From: Occultella kanbiaonis
Lineage (GTDB): Bacteria; Actinomycetota; Actinomycetes; Actinomycetales; Beutenbergiaceae
NCBI RefSeq assembly: GCF_009708215.1
Contig: NZ_CP046175.1
Location: 4,402,001-4,466,000, forward strand
Length of the DNA: 64,000 bases
Direction of reading: 5' to 3'
Below, in pieces: positions 25,305 to 34,973 of this stretch. Under the pieces are notes generated by a model that saw only the letters and a program-made list of their open reading frames with translations, ran no database searches and was not told the DNA's origin. The position numbers and the translations under genes are program-made. Numbering within the stretch: the first letter of the stretch is position 1; every line of letters starts with the position of its first letter.

Positions 25305-25399
25305 CACCCGGATCGGCCTCGCCGGTCCGGCCACCCGCCGCCGTCATCCCTGGCACGATCACCGGAGGCGGACACGAGGTCATGACTGAGGGAGCAACG

Positions 25400-26626
25400 A
25401 TGGTGAAGGTCCTGGTGGTGGGCGCAGGGATCCTCGGGCTGGCGACGGCGGCGCGGCTGGTCCGCCGCGGCGACGAGGTGATCGTGCTGGACAAGGAGCT
25501 CTCGGTGGCCCGGCACCAGACGGGTCGCAACTCCGGGGTGATCCATTCCGGCCTGTACTACGCGCCCGGCAGCCTCAAGGCGCGCCTGGGCACCGCCGGC
25601 GCGGCGAGCATGACGGCGTTCGCGCAGGACCACGGCGTGGCGGTGCGCACCTGCGGAAAGCTCGTGGTCGCCGTCGACGACACGGAGCTGCCGGGCCTGG
25701 CCGAACTGGCCCGCCGGGCGGAGGCGAACGGGGTGCCGGCGCGGCTCATCGACACCGCCGAGGCCCGCGAGTACGAGCCGAACGTCGCGTGCGTGCGTGC
25801 GCTGCGGGTGGAGAGCACCGGCATCGTCGACTACGTCGGCGTGTGCGAGGTGCTGGCGCGCCAGATCGCCGACGGCGGTGGGCAGCTCCGCTTCGGCCGC
25901 ACCTTCCACGGTGCGCGCACCGTGGGCGGGCGCGTGCGCGCCCGGGTGGACGTGACCGGCGCCGACGGCGGAACGGAGCGGGAGGACATCGTCGCCGATG
26001 CCCTCGTGGTCTGCGGCGGCCTGCACGCGGACCGGTTGGCCGACGCCTGCAACGTGGTCCCGCAGGCACGGATCGTGCCGTTTCGTGGCGAATACTTCGA
26101 GTTGGTGCCGGACAAGGCGGATCTGGTCCGGACGCTCATCTACCCGGTGCCGGACCCGCGGTTCCCGTTCCTGGGGGTGCACCTGACCACGATGATCCAC
26201 GGCGGTGTGCACGCCGGCCCGAACGCGGTGCTGGCCCTGGCCCGGGAGGGCTACACCTGGCGGGACGTGAACCTGGCGGACCTGCGCGGCTCCCTGTCCT
26301 GGCCGGGGCTGTGGCGCCTCGGCCGCCGCAACATCGTGCCCGGCGCCGGGGAGATCATCCGGTCGCTGTCCCGCGCGCGGTTCGCGGCCAGCCTGTCCCG
26401 GCTGGTACCCGGGATCACGGCGGCGGACCTGGTGCCGGCCCCGGCCGGGGTGCGCGCGCAGGCGCTGCGGCGCGACGGGTCCCTGGTGGATGACTTCCTC
26501 GTCCAGCGCGCGGACCGGCAGCTGCACGTGCTGAACGCACCGTCGCCGGCGGCGACGGCGTCCCTGGAGATCGCCGCGCACCTGGAGTCGGAACTGGACG
26601 GGGTGCTCGCGGACGCGTCAGTCTGA
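25400..26626 (+). CDS. lhgO: L-2-hydroxyglutarate oxidase-type FAD oxidoreductase
   Basis: FAD-dependent oxidoreductase of 408 residues, matching LhgO (YgaF), which oxidises L-2-hydroxyglutarate to 2-oxoglutarate and passes electrons to the quinone pool. The N-terminal Rossmann motif [12 protein letters not shown] is followed by the family signature [18 protein letters not shown]. Substrate-site segments GEYFELVP and [14 protein letters not shown] are also present. The ATG at 25400 is chosen because GAGGGAG sits five bases upstream; an ATG at 25382 is possible. It is followed after four bases by a VOC gene, so the two may share a transcript. Confidence 0.88.
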   Translation: MVKVLVVGAGILGLATAARLVRRGDEVIVLDKELSVARHQTGRNSGVIHSGLYYAPGSLKARLGTAGAASMTAFAQDHGVAVRTCGKLVVAVDDTELPGLAELARRAEANGVPARLIDTAEAREYEPNVACVRALRVESTGIVDYVGVCEVLARQIADGGGQLRFGRTFHGARTVGGRVRARVDVTGADGGTEREDIVADALVVCGGLHADRLADACNVVPQARIVPFRGEYFELVPDKADLVRTLIYPVPDPRFPFLGVHLTTMIHGGVHAGPNAVLALAREGYTWRDVNLADLRGSLSWPGLWRLGRRNIVPGAGEIIRSLSRARFAASLSRLVPGITAADLVPAPAGVRAQALRRDGSLVDDFLVQRADRQLHVLNAPSPAATASLEIAAHLESELDGVLADASV

Positions 26627-26630
26627 GCGG

Positions 26631-27071
26631 ATGACCCACATGAACCAGCAGGTGCATTTCATCACCCTCGCCACCGCTGACCTGGACGCGGCCCGCCGGT
26701 TCTACGCCGAGGCCCTCGGCTGGACGCCCACCCTGGACGTGCCGGGCGAGATCCTGTTCTTCCAGGTGGCGCCGGGCCAGATGCTCGGGCTCTTCGACGC
26801 CGTGAAGTTCAACGAGGACCTCGGCGCCCCGGCCGGCCCGGCCTCGGTCTCCGGGGTGACGCTGGCCCACAACGTGGCCGGGCCGGACCAGGTCCGCGAC
26901 CTGGTCGAGGCGATGGCCGCCGCCGGTGGCACCGTACTCACGGCGCCGCAGCCCGGGGCGTTCGGCGGGATCTTCCACGCGCACGTCCAGGACCCGAACG
27001 GGGTCATCTGGGAGATCGCACACAACCCGGGCTGGGCGATCGAGGCCGACGGAACGGTGCGGTTCGGCTAG
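26631..27071 (+). CDS. VOC family protein (glyoxalase/bleomycin-resistance fold)
   Basis: Protein of 146 residues with two beta-alpha-beta-beta-beta units: [20 protein letters not shown] then [20 protein letters not shown], and in the second half [20 protein letters not shown] and [20 protein letters not shown]. The DPNGxxWE strand carries the usual metal-ligand Glu. The superfamily covers glyoxalases, dioxygenases and antibiotic-binding proteins, so no reaction is claimed. It starts four bases after the lhgO stop. Confidence 0.85.
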   Translation: MTHMNQQVHFITLATADLDAARRFYAEALGWTPTLDVPGEILFFQVAPGQMLGLFDAVKFNEDLGAPAGPASVSGVTLAHNVAGPDQVRDLVEAMAAAGGTVLTAPQPGAFGGIFHAHVQDPNGVIWEIAHNPGWAIEADGTVRFG

Positions 27072-27179
27072 GTCCTGACCCGCCCGAACGCATCGCTTCA
27101 GTGCCGGGGCTCAGCGCGCAAGGGCGGATCTGCCACCGTTCGATGGCGACTGTCGGTGGGGCGTGTCATCGTCGCTGCC

Positions 27180-27557
27180 ATGACCACTCACACCCACAGC
27201 ATTCCGTTCTCCATCGACTACATCGAGATCTCGGTCACCGATCTGCAGGCCGCCAAGGACTTCTACGGGCGGGCCTTCGGCTGGGAGTTCACCGCCTACG
27301 GCGACGAGTACGCAGGCATCCGCACGCCCGCCGAGGCCGGTGGTGAGGAGGCCGGCGGCCTCGCCCTGGTGCCGGAGCCGAAGCCGGCGGGCGGTCCGCT
27401 CGTGCTGCTCTACAGCGACGACCTCGACGCCTCCGTGACGGCCGTGACGCGGGCCGGCGGCACCGTCGTCAACGGCCCCTACGAGTTTCCCGGCGGCCGA
27501 CGGTTCCACTTCACGGACCCGAGCGGCAACGAACTGGGCGTCTGGGCCGCGGCGTAG
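27180..27557 (+). CDS. VOC family protein
   Basis: A second VOC-fold protein, 125 residues, unlike the preceding one at sequence level. It has IDYIEISVTDLQAAKDFYGR, GWEFTAYGDEYAGIR, a middle VLLYSDDLDASVTAVTRAGG unit and the final RRFHFTDPSGNELGVWA with the conserved DPSGNE ligand region. The ATG at 27180 is favoured since the fold begins just after it. The last 79 bases overlap the 3' end of the ABC transporter gene on the opposite strand, which is notably long for a tail-to-tail overlap. Confidence 0.85.
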   Translation: MTTHTHSIPFSIDYIEISVTDLQAAKDFYGRAFGWEFTAYGDEYAGIRTPAEAGGEEAGGLALVPEPKPAGGPLVLLYSDDLDASVTAVTRAGGTVVNGPYEFPGGRRFHFTDPSGNELGVWAAA

Positions 27558-28945
27558 GCCGGTCCGGGCGGTTCGAGCGAGAGCACGCGGTCGGCGAAGC
27601 GACGTGCGACCCGATCCTCGTGCGTGATGATGACGAGCGCCATGCCGCCGTCGACCATGCGCTCGAGCAGGTCCAGCACGGCCTCTCGCGTCACGGCGTC
27701 CAGGCCGGTGGTGATCTCGTCGCAGATCAGCACGTCCGGGCGGGCGAGCAGTGCGCGGGCCAGTGCCGCGCGCTGCAACTCGCCACCGGACAGCTGGCTC
27801 ACCCGCCGGGCGAGGTGGTCCGGCTCGAGACCGACCTGCCCGGCGACGTCCGCGAGCGCCGCTGCGACCTCCGCACGGCCGTCGCCGCGCAGGTTCACGA
27901 CCGGGCGGATCACCTGCGCGCCGATCGGGCGGAACGGGTCGAACGCGGCACGCGCGTCCTGGAACACGTACTGCACCAGCGCGCGATCGGCGCCCGTCCG
28001 CGCGCGCACCGCCCACGGCGTCACCCGGCCGGCCAGGCGCAACTCGCCACCGTGCGGCTGATGCAGGCCCGCGAGGCACCGTGCCAAGGTCGACTTGCCG
28101 GCGCCCGACGGGCCGCGCACCGTCAGGGTGCTGCCGCGCTCGAGCCGGAGCTCGACCTCGTCCAGCACTGGGTCGCCCCGACGCCCGTATCCCGCCGTCA
28201 GCCGGTCGACCCGTAGCACCGGCGATGACGTCGGCGCCGAGGCCGTCCTGCCGGCCGGCGGCTCGCCGATGCCGGCTTCGATCAGCTGCCTCGTGTACGG
28301 CTCGCGTGGATGGGCCCACAGGTCCCGGCCGTGCTCGACGACCGCCCCGCGGCGCAGCACGAGGGTGTCGTCGGCGAGGCGGCGCACGAGGGCGAGGTCG
28401 TGGCTGAGCAGGATGATCGCGGTGCCCTCCTCGCGCAGGGACTCCAGCTCGGCCGCGAGCGCATCGCGGTGGCCGGGATCCTGACCGGTCGTGGGTTCGT
28501 CCACGACCAGGCAGTCCGGGTCACCGATCAGGGCCAGCGCGAATACCGCGCGCTGCTGCTGACCGCCCGAGAGCTGGTGCGGGAACCGTCTCAGCAGGGC
28601 GGGGTCCAGGTGGGCGCGTGCCACCGCACGGGCGACCGACTCGGTGCCCGCGCGTCCTCGCACCCGTGCCACCTCCCGCAGCAGCGACCCCACCCGCCGG
28701 CTCGGCGTGAGGACCGCGCCGGGGTGCTGTGGCACGTATCCGATGCGGCGCGGATCGCTGCGCACCACGCCGGCGACCCTCGCGCCACTGGGGAACTCGC
28801 CCATCACGGCGAGGCCGGTCGTGGTCTTGCCGCTGCCGGACTCCCCCACGAGCGCGATGACCTCGCCGGGTCCCGCTGTGAACGAGATCGGACCCACCAC
28901 GGTCCGGTGGTCGAGCTGGACGGTCAGGTCCTCGACACCGATCAC
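27479..28945 (-). CDS. Oligopeptide/metal-chelate ABC transporter, fused double ATPase
   Basis: Two complete ABC ATPase domains in one chain of 488 residues, equal to DppD plus DppF. Domain 1 has Walker A GESGSGKTT, signature LSGGQQQR and Walker B CLVVDEP. Domain 2 has Walker A GPSGAGKST, signature LSGGELQR and Walker B VLICDEI. It energises uptake of the SBP ligand at the membrane. The GTG at 28945 overlaps the permease stop (GTGA). The C-terminus runs 79 bases into the convergent VOC gene. It is the last gene of the MFS-SBP-permease-permease-ATPase operon. Confidence 0.92.
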   Translation of the reverse strand: MIGVEDLTVQLDHRTVVGPISFTAGPGEVIALVGESGSGKTTTGLAVMGEFPSGARVAGVVRSDPRRIGYVPQHPGAVLTPSRRVGSLLREVARVRGRAGTESVARAVARAHLDPALLRRFPHQLSGGQQQRAVFALALIGDPDCLVVDEPTTGQDPGHRDALAAELESLREEGTAIILLSHDLALVRRLADDTLVLRRGAVVEHGRDLWAHPREPYTRQLIEAGIGEPPAGRTASAPTSSPVLRVDRLTAGYGRRGDPVLDEVELRLERGSTLTVRGPSGAGKSTLARCLAGLHQPHGGELRLAGRVTPWAVRARTGADRALVQYVFQDARAAFDPFRPIGAQVIRPVVNLRGDGRAEVAAALADVAGQVGLEPDHLARRVSQLSGGELQRAALARALLARPDVLICDEITTGLDAVTREAVLDLLERMVDGGMALVIITHEDRVARRFADRVLSLEPPGPAYAAAQTPSSLPLGSVKWNRRPPGNS

Positions 28946-29742
28946 CGGGTGGCGCCTTCCCTGTGGGCGCGCAGTCGCCACTCGTCCATCGCGAGGTTCA
29001 GCCCCACGGCCAGGGCCGTGATCAGGCACGCCGGCAGCAGGGTCGCCAGCGGCTGCAGCAGCAGCCCGTCGCGGTTCTGCTCGACCATGACGCCCCAGTT
29101 GCTCCGATCGGGGTCGACCCCGACCCCGAGGAAGCTCGCCGAGGCGACCAGGTAGAGCGCGCCCACGAACCGCACGCCGGCGTCCGCCACGATCATGCCC
29201 ATCGCCGACCTGCCGAGGAACCAGCCCACGCGCCGCCATCGTGGCTCGCCGGCGAGCAGCATGGCCTCCGCGGCTGCACCGTTCGCCGGCCCCAGGGCGG
29301 CGGCGCGGATGACCCGCGTCGCGTCGGGCGCGAGCACCACCACGACGATCCCGATCAGGACCAGGTCGTGCTGTGGCGCGATCGAGGCGAGCAGGATCAG
29401 CACCAGCAGCGATGGCATCGCGAGCACGACGTCGAACGGCCGCATGATCAGCTCGTCCAGCCACCGGCGGCGCGTGGCCGCCGCCGTCAGCGCGAGCGGT
29501 ACCGCCAGCACGTAACAGAGCACCGTGGCTCCGACGGAGGTGATCACGATCGGCGCACCGCCGAGGAGCAGTTCGTCCAGCACGTCGCGCCCGGCGAAGT
29601 CGGAGCCGAACGGTCCGGCCGCCGGGTCGAACGCCGTCGACCGGGAGCCACCGGAGGTGGCGAACAGGGGCCCGACGAGCGCGAGCGCGCCCGGGATCGC
29701 GAGGAGTGCGATGACGACGCCGTGGCGCACGAGCCGCCTCAC
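28942..29742 (-). CDS. ABC transporter permease, DppC/NikC type
   Basis: Inner membrane permease of 266 residues with about six hydrophobic segments and the DppC-type loop (ALGPANGAAAEAMLLAGEPRWRR) that docks the ATPase. Sequence such as FAGRDVLDELLLGG near the N-terminus is the usual DppC start region. The GTG at 29742 overlaps the DppB stop (GTGA) and the gene overlaps the ATPase gene by four bases. Confidence 0.9.
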   Translation of the reverse strand: MRRLVRHGVVIALLAIPGALALVGPLFATSGGSRSTAFDPAAGPFGSDFAGRDVLDELLLGGAPIVITSVGATVLCYVLAVPLALTAAATRRRWLDELIMRPFDVVLAMPSLLVLILLASIAPQHDLVLIGIVVVVLAPDATRVIRAAALGPANGAAAEAMLLAGEPRWRRVGWFLGRSAMGMIVADAGVRFVGALYLVASASFLGVGVDPDRSNWGVMVEQNRDGLLLQPLATLLPACLITALAVGLNLAMDEWRLRAHREGATR

Positions 29743-30683
29743 GACGTGACCGCCGCAGGATTCATCCGGTAGCTGACGGCGTCGGCGACGACGTTCACCG
29801 CGACTGTGACCAGCCCGAAGAACACGGCGAGGCCCTGCACGACCGGGACGTCCCGCGTGCCGACCGCGTCCACCAGGGTGGTGCCGAGGCCCGGGATCAC
29901 GAACACCGCCTCCACCACGATCACGCCGCCCAGCAGCCAGTCCACGGCCCGCGCCAACTGCTGCACCGCGGGCGCCCCGGACGTCGGCAGCGCGTGTGCC
30001 CAGGTGATCCGGCGCTCGCTCAGCCCGATCCTGCGCAGGTGGCGCGTGTAGTCGCTCTCCCGTGCATCGACCAGTCCGGCGCGCACCAGGCGGGACACCG
30101 AGCAGAGCGGCCGGATCAGAAGCACCACCACCGGCAGCACCAGCACGAACGGCTGCGCGAGCAGATCGGCGACCCCGAGTGCGTTCGCCGGCAGCAGACC
30201 GAGCTGCAGTGCGAAGAGCGTGATGAGCACGATGGCCGACGCGAACTCCGGAACGGAGTAGAACCCGAGGCTGACGCTGCTGATCACGCGATCGACCACC
30301 GAGCCCGGTTTGCGGGCCGCGGCCACGCCGAGCACGGTCGCCAGCGGCGGCAGGAGCAGGAACGTGATGCCGGCGAGCAGCGCGGTCGGTGCCAGGCCGG
30401 CGCGCAGGGTGTCGGCCACCGGTCGCCCGGAGATCAGGGACCTGCCCAGGTCCCCGCGCAGGAGCTCACCCCACCATCCGAGGTAACGCCGCCCCCACGG
30501 CTCGTCCAGTCGCAGCGCGGCGCGCAGCTGCGCGATCCGCTCCGGATCGGGGGCGTCGCCGGCGATCACGACCGCCGCATCGCCCGGCAACGCCTCGGTG
30601 AGCAGGAACACGATCGTGACGACGCCGAACACCTGGACCACGCCGACGGCGATGCGACGGGCGAGCAGACCGGTCAGGCTCAC
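29739..30683 (-). CDS. ABC transporter permease, DppB/NikB type
   Basis: Inner membrane permease of 314 residues. It starts with LLARRIAVGVVQVFGVVTIVF, followed by the periplasmic region LPGDAAVVIAGDAPDPERIAQLRAAL and LDEPWGRRYLGWW typical of DppB proteins. The coupling loop SDYTRHLRRIGLSERRITWAHALP is conserved. The GTG start at 30683 is fixed by the four-base overlap with the binding-protein gene and by alignment to the first membrane helix. Confidence 0.9.
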   Translation of the reverse strand: MSLTGLLARRIAVGVVQVFGVVTIVFLLTEALPGDAAVVIAGDAPDPERIAQLRAALRLDEPWGRRYLGWWGELLRGDLGRSLISGRPVADTLRAGLAPTALLAGITFLLLPPLATVLGVAAARKPGSVVDRVISSVSLGFYSVPEFASAIVLITLFALQLGLLPANALGVADLLAQPFVLVLPVVVLLIRPLCSVSRLVRAGLVDARESDYTRHLRRIGLSERRITWAHALPTSGAPAVQQLARAVDWLLGGVIVVEAVFVIPGLGTTLVDAVGTRDVPVVQGLAVFFGLVTVAVNVVADAVSYRMNPAAVTS

Positions 30684-32248
30684 GCGAGCCAGACGCGGTC
30701 GAACCGCGCCCAGTCGAGCGAGTTCGCCGGGGCCTCGACGATGCCCCCGACGTTCGCGCTCGTCGCGACGATCCAGTCCGCGAAACCCCAGATCAGGAAA
30801 CCGCCCCGGTCGTGGAGCGTGGCCTGCATGTCGTGGTAGATCCCGGCCCGTACGGCGGGATCCGCCGTGGCGATCGCGTCGGCGTAGAGCGCGTCGAACG
30901 CCGGATCGCGCCAGGCGGTCGCGTTCGTGCTGGAGTCGCTCAGCAGTCGCTGGGAGACATGTGACTCGATGGGCATGCCACCCGAGCGGTAGGCGCACAG
31001 GATGCCCTCGTCGAGGATCTCGGACCAGTAGGTGCCGGCGTCGCGCTGCCGCACGGACGCGGTGAGGCCGGCGGCGCGCAACTGGTCCGCGAACACGTTC
31101 GCACTGGCGATCAGGCCGGAGCCCGCGTCGGCGGTGTCGATCACGATCTCGTGATCGCCCAACCCACTGGAGGCGATGAGCCGGCGGGCGAGGTCGAGGT
31201 CCTGCTCGCGCTGCGGAAGGTCGTCGGCGTAGTACTCGTACCCCTTGCCGAACAGGTCGTTGCCGATGTCGCCCGCACCCCCCAGTGCGGCGTCGACCAA
31301 CTCCTGGCGGTCCGCGAGGGCGAACAGTGCGCGCCGCGCGTCAGGGTGGTCGAACGGCGCGCGGTCGGTCTTCATCGCGAAGCCGTTCATGCCGCTGTTC
31401 GGCAGGCGGATGAACGCGAGGTCGTCGCGCGCCGCGTACGTCTGTGCGGTCGAACCGGACACGTCGTGCGCGTACTGGACGGTTCCGCTCACCAGTGCGT
31501 TGATGCGGGCGGACTCCTCGTTCGCGATCAGGTACTCGAGACGGTCGAGGTACGGGCGTCCCTCCCAGTACTCGTCGAACGCGTCCAGGGTCAGCGACCG
31601 CCCGGGATCCCAACCGGCGAAGCGGAACGGCCCCGATCCGATCGGCTCGTCGAAGTTCGTCGTGTCCTCGGGCACGATGAACGCACCGAACGCGGCCAGG
31701 GAGTTCGGGAATTCGGCGTAGGACCGGGTCAGGTGCAGGCGCAGCGTGCGTTCGTCCAGGACCTCGGAGGCGTCCAGGTCGAGCATGGCGAAGTTGCTGC
31801 GTGCCCGGAAGCCTTCGGCCGGGTCCTTGATGCGTCGGTAGCTGTACAGGACGTCCTCCGGGCGGACCGGTCGCCCGTCGTGGAAGACGGCCTCGCGCAG
31901 CCGAATGGTCCACTGGGTCAGGTCGGCGCTCGGCTCCCACTCCTGCGCCAGCCGTGGCACCGCCGACATGTCCTCGCCGAGGTCGGCGAGCTTCTCGAAG
32001 ATCATCTTCGAGCGTGATCCCTCCAGGAACAGGTTCGCCCGGTGTGGGTCGAGTGTCTCCTGGGCGCCTCCGCCCGCGAAGGCCGCGCGCAGCACCCCAC
32101 CTGGCACCGGTTCGGCGCCGGTGTCGGGGGCCGAGCCCGTGGCGGGTGAGCGTGGCGTGCAGGCCGCCAGGCCCGTCGTCACGGCGGCGAGCGACGCGCC
32201 GATCAGCAGGGTTCTGCGGGATGGGCGCAGCTCGGGGGATGTGGTCAT
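30680..32248 (-). CDS. ABC transporter substrate-binding lipoprotein, SBP_bac_5 family
   Basis: Binding protein of 522 residues. The N-terminus PSRRTLLIGASLAAVTTGLAAC combines a twin-arginine-like pair with a lipobox (LAAC), so it is probably a Tat-exported lipoprotein. The mature part has family-5 features: QETLDPHRANLF, FEKLADLGEDM, QWTIRLREAVFHDGRPV. Family members bind peptides, nickel chelates or opine metallophores; residues contacting the ligand cannot be named here. The ATG overlaps the MFS stop (ATGA). Confidence 0.9.
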   Translation of the reverse strand: MTTSPELRPSRRTLLIGASLAAVTTGLAACTPRSPATGSAPDTGAEPVPGGVLRAAFAGGGAQETLDPHRANLFLEGSRSKMIFEKLADLGEDMSAVPRLAQEWEPSADLTQWTIRLREAVFHDGRPVRPEDVLYSYRRIKDPAEGFRARSNFAMLDLDASEVLDERTLRLHLTRSYAEFPNSLAAFGAFIVPEDTTNFDEPIGSGPFRFAGWDPGRSLTLDAFDEYWEGRPYLDRLEYLIANEESARINALVSGTVQYAHDVSGSTAQTYAARDDLAFIRLPNSGMNGFAMKTDRAPFDHPDARRALFALADRQELVDAALGGAGDIGNDLFGKGYEYYADDLPQREQDLDLARRLIASSGLGDHEIVIDTADAGSGLIASANVFADQLRAAGLTASVRQRDAGTYWSEILDEGILCAYRSGGMPIESHVSQRLLSDSSTNATAWRDPAFDALYADAIATADPAVRAGIYHDMQATLHDRGGFLIWGFADWIVATSANVGGIVEAPANSLDWARFDRVWLA

Positions 32249-33516
32249 CGGGGGATGCTCCTCTCGGAGGGCTTCGAAGGGCCCTGGTTCCGGTCTGTGG
32301 TGTGGCTGGCGGGGGTCGGGTCGCTGGGGTGGGGAGCGCGCGGGGCCGTGGACGGCGAGAGCGAGAGCGCGGCGGCGGCGAGCGCGGCGATGCCGCAGGC
32401 GAGCCAGGACAGCGGCGCCGACCGTTCGAGCAGTGCGCCGATTCCCGCCCCCGATGCCGCGGCGATCACGCCGGAGAGCAGATAGAAGGCGCCGTAATAG
32501 GTGCCGGTCATCCCGGGCGAGGCGTGCTGGGCGATCCGCTCAAGCATGAACGGCTGCGCGATCACCACGCCGAGGCCGAGGACGGCCGCGGCGAGGAGGA
32601 TCACGGTGAGCCGCACGGCGGGACCTGCGGCGGCGGTCGCCGCCGGCGCGAGCATACCGATCCCCATCACGGCATAGCCGACGGCGATCGAGCGGCGGGC
32701 CTGCCATCTGGCCATCGCATAGCGGGTGAGCGGGCGCTGGCAGGCCACGGCCACGACGGTCGAGACGACGAACACCGAGACGGTGCCGGCATTCCCGCCG
32801 AGCAGCGGGTCGGCCTCCCTCGGGAACATCAGGTACAGCTGGTTCTGGAGGGCGAAGAGGGCGCTCCCGGCGAGCGCGAACAGCCAGAACCGGCCGTTGC
32901 GGAGCAGCCCGACCATGCCGCCACGCTCCGGGACAGGCCGGTCCCCCGACTGCGCCGGGAGCCAGATCGCCTGCGCGATCGTGAGGACCGCGAAGACCCC
33001 GGCCGCGACGCCGGCGACCATGCGGAAGTCGACGAGCAGAAGCAGCGCCCCGAGCACCGGCCCGACGAACATGCCGGCGTTGCCGGCGAGCGCGAACCAG
33101 GCGAACGCCTCCGCGGTACGCCCCTGCGACGCGGTGGCGACATAGGAGCGGACGGCCGGGTTGAACAGCGCGCCGGCGACGCCGCTGAGCACAGCGGCCG
33201 CGAGTAGCCCCCAGAGGTCCTCGGTCAGGGCGAACATCCCGAAGCCGACGACGCGCAGGAGGCAACCCACCAGGATCATCGGGCGGCTGCCGATCCGGTC
33301 CGCGCAGACCCCGCCGACCAGGAACAAGCCTTGCTGGGCCAGGTTGCGGGCACCGAGGACGAGGCCGACGGCGGCCAGGGTCAGTCCGATGGAGTCGGTC
33401 AGGTACGCCGCGAGGAACGGCAGGAGCAGGTAGAAGCCGAGGTTCACTCCGAACTGGTTCAGCACCAGTACCTGCACCGGACGTGAGAAGGAACGCAGGC
33501 TCGAGCGGTCGGTCAT
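32245..33516 (-). CDS. Major facilitator superfamily transporter
   Basis: Membrane protein of 423 residues with about twelve segments and the MFS loop GVCADRIGSRPMILVG between helices 2 and 3. A long Ser/Pro/Thr tail follows the last helix. It is the first gene of the operon with the binding protein and ABC genes. A paired MFS exporter and peptide-type ABC importer is the layout of opine-metallophore systems such as cntE with cntABCDF, but no metallophore synthesis genes are seen here. No clear ribosome binding site precedes the ATG. Confidence 0.88.
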   Translation of the reverse strand: MTDRSSLRSFSRPVQVLVLNQFGVNLGFYLLLPFLAAYLTDSIGLTLAAVGLVLGARNLAQQGLFLVGGVCADRIGSRPMILVGCLLRVVGFGMFALTEDLWGLLAAAVLSGVAGALFNPAVRSYVATASQGRTAEAFAWFALAGNAGMFVGPVLGALLLLVDFRMVAGVAAGVFAVLTIAQAIWLPAQSGDRPVPERGGMVGLLRNGRFWLFALAGSALFALQNQLYLMFPREADPLLGGNAGTVSVFVVSTVVAVACQRPLTRYAMARWQARRSIAVGYAVMGIGMLAPAATAAAGPAVRLTVILLAAAVLGLGVVIAQPFMLERIAQHASPGMTGTYYGAFYLLSGVIAAASGAGIGALLERSAPLSWLACGIAALAAAALSLSPSTAPRAPHPSDPTPASHTTDRNQGPSKPSERSIPR

Positions 33517-33614
33517 GCCGGACTGCGAGCGGGGGCGGAGGAGGTCATCATGCTGGGCACCAGTGTTCGCGAGAACCCTGGCTATTGGTAGTGCTTTTCA
33601 TTATCGTCTGGGTT

Positions 33615-33629
33615 ATAGGCTGGGCCTAT
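33615..33629. promoter_or_regulatory. LysR-type dyad overlapping the lysR start
   Basis: ATAGGC (33615-33620) and GCCTAT (33624-33629) form an inverted repeat with a TGG centre that runs into the ATG at 33628. AT-rich sequence (GATAAT on the minus strand, near 33600) beside it fits the divergent MFS operon promoter. Confidence 0.5.
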
Positions 33630-34527
33630 GGCGAATCACGCAGACGCAGTGAGTTCGGTCGACGAGCTGCGCCTCGCGGTCGCGCTCGCCGACCACGGCT
33701 CGATGCTCGCCGCGGCCGCGAGCCTCCACATCGCGCAACCCTCCGCGTCCCAGCGGTTGCGCCGCCTGGAGTCACGGGTCGGCCTCGCCCTGTTCGACCG
33801 GGACACGCGCGGGACCCGCCCGACGTCCGCCGGCCTGGAGTACGTGCGCCTCGCTCGCCGCGCCCTGGAGACCATCGAGTCGGTGACCGATGGCGCACGC
33901 CGCGCAGCCGGCCGTCCCCGGTCCAGGACCGGGACCTTCACGAGCCTGTCGGTGCCGGTCTTCACGGCGGTGCAGCGACTCCTACCACCACCGGCCACCG
34001 TGGAGCAGCGGATCGGGAACGGCCGTCGGCTGCTGCGGATGATCGACGGCGGCGAACTCGACGCGGCGGTCATCATCGCGCCGCACGCGACGTGGGCGCC
34101 GACCACGGCCGAGGTGACGCGGCTCGGGAGCGATCCGCTGTTGCTCGTCACACCGCCCGAGGTGGAGGCCATTGACCCGGCGCGCGAGCGGCGACGGGGG
34201 TGGGCCCTTCCGGTCTGGGTCGCGACCTACAGCTCGCAGCCGGACGACGTGGCTCAGGATTTCGCCGCGATGGGGGCACAGGTGCGCCTGGCCGGCTCCG
34301 CGCCGGTCGCCCTCGCGATCGCACGCGAACGCGGTGAGCTCGCGGCGGTTCCCCGGTCGGCCTGGTCCGCCGATCGCCATCAGGGCGAGCACGCTCAGGC
34401 GCTGCCTGGCGCGTTCTCGATGCCGCTCGCCCTCGTCACCGTCCGCACGAGCCCGCTGTCCGGCCGCGGTGGCGAGCTCGCCACCGAACTCGGGCTGGCT
34501 CAGGCCGACACGGCCATGAGGACCTGA
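33628..34527 (+). CDS. LysR family transcriptional regulator
   Basis: Regulator of 299 residues. The N-terminal winged helix is standard ([54 protein letters not shown]). The C-terminal effector domain is shorter and more divergent than usual ([26 protein letters not shown]). It is transcribed divergently from the MFS-ABC operon 111 bases away, the classic LysR arrangement, so that operon is the likely target. The 3' end overlaps the ribH gene by 28 bases tail to tail. Confidence 0.9.
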   Translation: MANHADAVSSVDELRLAVALADHGSMLAAAASLHIAQPSASQRLRRLESRVGLALFDRDTRGTRPTSAGLEYVRLARRALETIESVTDGARRAAGRPRSRTGTFTSLSVPVFTAVQRLLPPPATVEQRIGNGRRLLRMIDGGELDAAVIIAPHATWAPTTAEVTRLGSDPLLLVTPPEVEAIDPARERRRGWALPVWVATYSSQPDDVAQDFAAMGAQVRLAGSAPVALAIARERGELAAVPRSAWSADRHQGEHAQALPGAFSMPLALVTVRTSPLSGRGGELATELGLAQADTAMRT

Positions 34528-34973
34528 GCGGTCACGAGCGCCGCGGCCGCGGCCTCGTAGCCCTTGTCCTCCCGGGACCCGGGTAGGCCCGCCCGGTCGA
34601 GCGCCTGGGTCTCGTCGTCGCACGTCAACAGGCCGAAGCCGACGGGAACACCGTGGTCGAGGGCCACTCGGGCGAGCCCGTCGGTGGCCGCCGCGCACAC
34701 GTACTCGAAGTGCGGTGTGCCGCCGCGGATGACCACGCCGAGTGCGACCACGGCGTCATGGCTGCGGGCCAGACGATCGGCGGCCACGGGCAGCTCGAAC
34801 GATCCGGGCACCCGCAGCACCGTCGGCTCGGCGATGCCGGCCTTACTGCAGGCGCGCAGCGCGCCGGCGAGCAGGCCGTCCATGACCTGCTCGTGCCAGG
34901 ACGCGGCGACGACGGCGACCCGCGCCTGCGGCAGGTGGGGAATTGTCTGGTCGGGGCTTCCGTGTCCGCTCAT
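34500..34973 (-). CDS. ribH: 6,7-dimethyl-8-ribityllumazine synthase
   Basis: Lumazine synthase of 157 residues, condensing the ribityl-aminouracil with 3,4-dihydroxy-2-butanone 4-phosphate in the penultimate step of riboflavin synthesis. The motifs [46 protein letters not shown] (containing the catalytic His) and [12 protein letters not shown] are all present. The ATG at 34973 overlaps the ribBA stop (ATGA). It is the last gene of the ribD-ribE-ribBA-ribH operon. Confidence 0.96.
   Translation of the reverse strand: MSGHGSPDQTIPHLPQARVAVVAASWHEQVMDGLLAGALRACSKAGIAEPTVLRVPGSFELPVAADRLARSHDAVVALGVVIRGGTPHFEYVCAAATDGLARVALDHGVPVGFGLLTCDDETQALDRAGLPGSREDKGYEAAAAALVTAQVLMAVSA

Noticed and set aside
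30684-30998. Upstream in-frame extension of the DppB permease
   Set aside because: The extension is Arg-rich antisense-like sequence lying within the substrate-binding protein gene; the true first membrane helix begins right after the GTG at 30683.
27479-33516. Complete opine-metallophore system
   Set aside because: Only transport genes are present; no synthase genes analogous to cntK, cntL or cntM were found in the window.
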